The translations under genes and the position numbers were made by a program. DNA of 64,000 nucleotides from Brumimicrobium mesophilum (GTDB lineage: Bacteria > Bacteroidota > Bacteroidia > Flavobacteriales_D > Crocinitomicaceae). The notes beneath the pieces were generated by a model. The model did no database searches. It saw only the letters and a program-made list of their open reading frames with translations, and was not told the origin of the DNA. This document shows positions 61,289 to 64,000 of the stretch, piece by piece. Where the stretch lies: assembly GCF_003025005.1 (NCBI RefSeq), contig NZ_PVSS01000001.1, positions 124,001 through 188,000 on the forward strand. Reading direction: 5' to 3'. Every line of letters starts with the position of its first letter. The first letter of the stretch is position 1.

Positions 61289-62884
61289 TTATTTCTTTTC
61301 TGTTGTTCTTTCCTTTGCTAGTTCAACAGCAGCCTTTACATTCACAACTTTACCATATCTTGATAAGTTATCAAACTTTACTAATTCGTTTGAACCAGGT
61401 ACTTTTTGATAAGTATCACCAAAATAATCACCTGAATCTAGAATAATTTGACGAACCTCAGCCATGGTTAAAGAAGGGAAGTAACCTTTCAACAAAGCTG
61501 CTACACCAGCAACCATTGGAGATGCCATTGACGTTCCTGCAATTGCTTGGTATTCATTATCTGGGAAAGTGTTGTAAATTTCATAACCAGGTGCAAAGAT
61601 ATCTACCTCATTTTTTCCATAGTTAGAGAATCTTGCTGCCAATTCTTCTTCATGAACACGAGTAGAAGCTCCAATCGTTAATAAGTGCGTAAAAGGCAAC
61701 TCTTGAAAGTCATATTTTACAGCTGGAAAATTACTGTTGATCGCTAAATCGTTAGCTGAATTTCCTGCTGCGTGTACAAAAAGAACATCATTTTCTTGAG
61801 CGTAAATGATTGCATCATAGACTGCTACTGGAAGACTTGAATAAGACTTTCCGAATGAACCGTTGATTATTTTCGCACCGTTATCCACTGCATAACGAAT
61901 TGCCAAAGCGATATCTTTATCAAATTCATCTCCATCTGGAACTGCTCTTAAAGACATCAAAACAACATTATTTGCAACACCGTCTCCACCTAAATCGTTT
62001 CCTCGAGTTGCAGCTACAATACCACCAACGTGAGTTCCGTGCAATGCATCAGGACCTTCAACATCGTTGTTACCATAATCAGTATCAGTAATATCATAAA
62101 TATCATCTCCTATTAAATCTCTTTCATTTAAATCTGGATTGTAATGACCATCAATCATTCCTTGAATTTGATCAATTTGTCCTTGAAGTGCTTCTTCATT
62201 CAAGTCTCCTGATAATAAAGCTAATCCCATAGTCTTCATTTGGGCTTGTTGAGGACCTTCTGTCTTCCATTTTTTCAATGATTTCTCATCGTACTCTTCA
62301 ACACCCATCATGTTAGAAATCATACCTGGAAGGTTTGGTAACATTTGGTCTTTGAATTGGTTGATTTGTCCAATAGTAGCGGTTAATCTTTCACGATTGC
62401 TTTCCACTTCTTCCTTTGTTTCAATATAAAGAGCATATTCTTTAGCATCCTCACTTTTCACATCAGCAGAATCAACATTTTCGTATTTAGGCTTTAATTC
62501 AGCATAAATTCTTGTAACATTTAAACGAGCAGTATTAATATTTTCACCTTTCTTGTTACCCAAAAAGTTCCAACCGTTAACGTCATCAATGTAACCATTG
62601 TTATCATCATCTATTCCGTTTCCAGCAATTTCGCCTTTATTCACCCAAATTCTACCTTGCAAGTCTTCATGCTCAATATCAATTCCTGAATCAATGATTG
62701 CAACAATAACTGTGTCTGGTGTAATTTTTTTAAGCTTCTTGTAAGCTTTTTCTGTAGACATTCCTGTCTTACTAGTGTTGTACCAATTTAATACTTTTTT
62801 ATCTACCTGCGCTGTAGCTGTAGAAAAGTAAGCTCCTAAAAGAGCAGGAAGCATTATTCTTAAAAATATTTTTCTCATATTCAT
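61289..62884 (-). CDS. S8 family (subtilisin-like) peptidase with a long Asp-His insertion
   Basis: 531 residues with a signal peptide (about 5-24, ending ATAQ). Catalytic triad: Asp65 (VAIIDSGID), His282 (LHGTHVGG) and Ser452 (AGTSMASP), with oxyanion Asn375. The Asp-His spacing is about 217 residues, far above the roughly 35-60 in classical subtilases. The extra segment (about 110-275) is helical and charged. The usual I9 propeptide seems absent or very short. No T9SS type A sorting domain is visible at the C-terminus. Probably periplasmic or secreted by another route. Confidence 0.93.
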   Translation of the reverse strand: MNMRKIFLRIMLPALLGAYFSTATAQVDKKVLNWYNTSKTGMSTEKAYKKLKKITPDTVIVAIIDSGIDIEHEDLQGRIWVNKGEIAGNGIDDDNNGYIDDVNGWNFLGNKKGENINTARLNVTRIYAELKPKYENVDSADVKSEDAKEYALYIETKEEVESNRERLTATIGQINQFKDQMLPNLPGMISNMMGVEEYDEKSLKKWKTEGPQQAQMKTMGLALLSGDLNEEALQGQIDQIQGMIDGHYNPDLNERDLIGDDIYDITDTDYGNNDVEGPDALHGTHVGGIVAATRGNDLGGDGVANNVVLMSLRAVPDGDEFDKDIALAIRYAVDNGAKIINGSFGKSYSSLPVAVYDAIIYAQENDVLFVHAAGNSANDLAINSNFPAVKYDFQELPFTHLLTIGASTRVHEEELAARFSNYGKNEVDIFAPGYEIYNTFPDNEYQAIAGTSMASPMVAGVAALLKGYFPSLTMAEVRQIILDSGDYFGDTYQKVPGSNELVKFDNLSRYGKVVNVKAAVELAKERTTEKK

Positions 62885-62995
62885 TTATATTTACACGTTG
62901 AAATTAACGCAAAAGTTGAAATTAATCCACAATTTTACGATATTTATTGTTTGTAAGTCGAATTTCGTACATTAATAGGTCAAATACATAAACAA

Positions 62996-64000
62996 ATGGT
63001 ATTCCAAAAATCAATTTTCTGCCTTCTTTTACTGTTTATTCCTTTTTCAATACTCTCTCAAAAGTTAGGTTTCAAAGATATTTTGAATGAAAACCCAGAA
63101 GTAAAATTCCCATTAACCCTTCAAAATAACGAAGTAAATAGAACTTTTTTAGAAAATGAAGGAGTGATTATTAAACGTTCTACAAAAAACTTTCTTTATA
63201 TCACAGCTTCTCCACAATGGATTGCTAAAAACCTAAAGGAAACTAAAATTAAAGATTTTTATTTTGAGTATGCACCTCCAACATTATTGGATGATTCTGT
63301 GCGCGTCATGCATGATGTGAATCAAGTTCACGATGGCAGCGCTCCGTTAAAGGACTCCTATACTGGAAAAGGTGTAATTATTGGATTAGTTGATGCCGGT
63401 TTAGACCATAATCATCCAGATTTTATTGATGCTTTTGGAAATAAACGTGTGATCCGCTATTGGGATCATTCTATTAATAATCCTACTCAAACTCCAGCTC
63501 CTTATAATTACGGGCAAATTTGGTATGCCAATCAAATTCAAAATGGAACCATTACAAGTAATGAAGAATCTGTTGGACATGGATCCTCTGTAACCGGGAT
63601 ATGCGCTGGGAATGGTTTGGCCAATGGACTTAACAAGGGAATGGCACCAGATGCGCAAATTATTTTTGTAGAAACAAATTTTAATCTTCCGAATTGGACA
63701 CTTACAGTAGCAGATGCCTGCGATTATATTTTTATGGTTGCAGATAGTTTGAACAAACCTGCTGTGATTAATTTGAGCGTTGGTAGTTATTTAGGAAGTC
63801 ATGACGGTAAAGATCCTGCAGGAGAGCTTATGGAAATGTTGGTGAATGAAAAAAATGGAAGAATTATAATTGGTGCCGCAGGAAACTCAGGAAACCAAGA
63901 ACCTTATCATGCACAACAAACAATGAATCCTGTAGACACAAATTTCATTTGGTTTGAAAATAATCCAAATGGATCTTTAGGTATCAATACTGTTTTTTTC
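62996..64000 (+). CDS. S8 family serine peptidase, 3' end cut by window edge
   Basis: The start is an ATG at 62996, and the frame is open to the window end (335 residues). Signal peptide (about 7-20, ending LSQ). Asp133 in GLVDAGLDHNHPDF, His195 in GHGSSVTG and Asn297 in IGAAGNSGN give the first three catalytic elements. The Ser lies beyond the edge. It is divergent from the other S8 gene, separated by 111 bp, which would hold both promoters. The C-terminus, where a T9SS domain could occur, is not visible. Confidence 0.9.
   Translation, partial: MVFQKSIFCLLLLFIPFSILSQKLGFKDILNENPEVKFPLTLQNNEVNRTFLENEGVIIKRSTKNFLYITASPQWIAKNLKETKIKDFYFEYAPPTLLDDSVRVMHDVNQVHDGSAPLKDSYTGKGVIIGLVDAGLDHNHPDFIDAFGNKRVIRYWDHSINNPTQTPAPYNYGQIWYANQIQNGTITSNEESVGHGSSVTGICAGNGLANGLNKGMAPDAQIIFVETNFNLPNWTLTVADACDYIFMVADSLNKPAVINLSVGSYLGSHDGKDPAGELMEMLVNEKNGRIIIGAAGNSGNQEPYHAQQTMNPVDTNFIWFENNPNGSLGINTVFF

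Overview
The window is chromosomal DNA from a Bacteroidota bacterium, most likely Flavobacteriales and possibly a Crocinitomicaceae/Fluviicola-type organism. The sequence is A+T-rich by eye. Two tRNA promoters fit the Bacteroidota pattern TTG-N19-TAnnTTTG, and Shine-Dalgarno-like leaders are rare. The window has gliding/type IX secretion hallmarks: gldH next to a PSP1-domain gene, and a 1176-residue GEVED/FN3 protein ending in a type A sorting domain. There are many lipoproteins and small outer-membrane beta-barrels. The genus is an inference.

Layout. 1-2850: a CPA2 antiporter cut by the window edge, a MATE transporter with an unclear start, and a frameshifted REP-associated transposase (RAYT) beside a palindrome. 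2916-6150: a lipoprotein, then an ECF sigma factor overlapping a long protein built like a dual-membrane-spanning anti-sigma factor (cytoplasmic end, one membrane helix, about 230 residues of disordered linker, C-terminal beta-barrel). 6310-12044: housekeeping genes (uppP, an RsmI-like methylase, an LMW phosphatase, an SDR, hemH). 12176-15978: an Rrf2 regulator and the sulfate-assimilation operon DUF2061-cysH-cysD-cysN. 16011-19101: a beta-barrel, a serine hydrolase, and an AbiU2-like HEPN gene split by one frameshift at a run of seven A residues. 19280-26054: scoB, gldH, the PSP1 gene, xerD, aroQ, a GT2 and a GWxTD protein. 26250-26920: tRNA-Ser and a 199-bp tandem repeat carrying REP-like palindromes.

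27028-38687: a DUF421 protein, an AraC regulator, an unusual membrane/coiled-coil protein, an L,D-transpeptidase, and a tight operon of an OB-fold protein, two haem-type lipoproteins, YceI and a DUF5777 barrel. An esterase, a CAP protein, an SDR-DUF2867 protein and a PorT-like barrel follow. 39011-48167: tRNA-Leu, the large sorted surface protein, a Na/Pi cotransporter with an added N-terminal domain, a methyltransferase and a DUF4301 protein. 48519-54755: a TPR sensor kinase, a LuxR-type regulator and three glycosyltransferase genes in one orientation. They suggest polyprenyl-phosphate-sugar glycan assembly under two-component control. 54904-64000: a barrel, a duplicated beta-helix lipoprotein, a membrane ferredoxin with an FAD oxidoreductase, a protein of nine ~35-residue repeats, and two divergent S8 peptidases, the last cut by the window edge.

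The signals that ordinary annotation explains least well are the sigma/anti-sigma-barrel pair, the HEPN gene with a candidate -1 frameshift site, the OB/haem/YceI/DUF5777 operon, and the 199-bp repeat. No CRISPR array, prophage or intact insertion sequence was seen. All family assignments come from reading motifs, without database searches.
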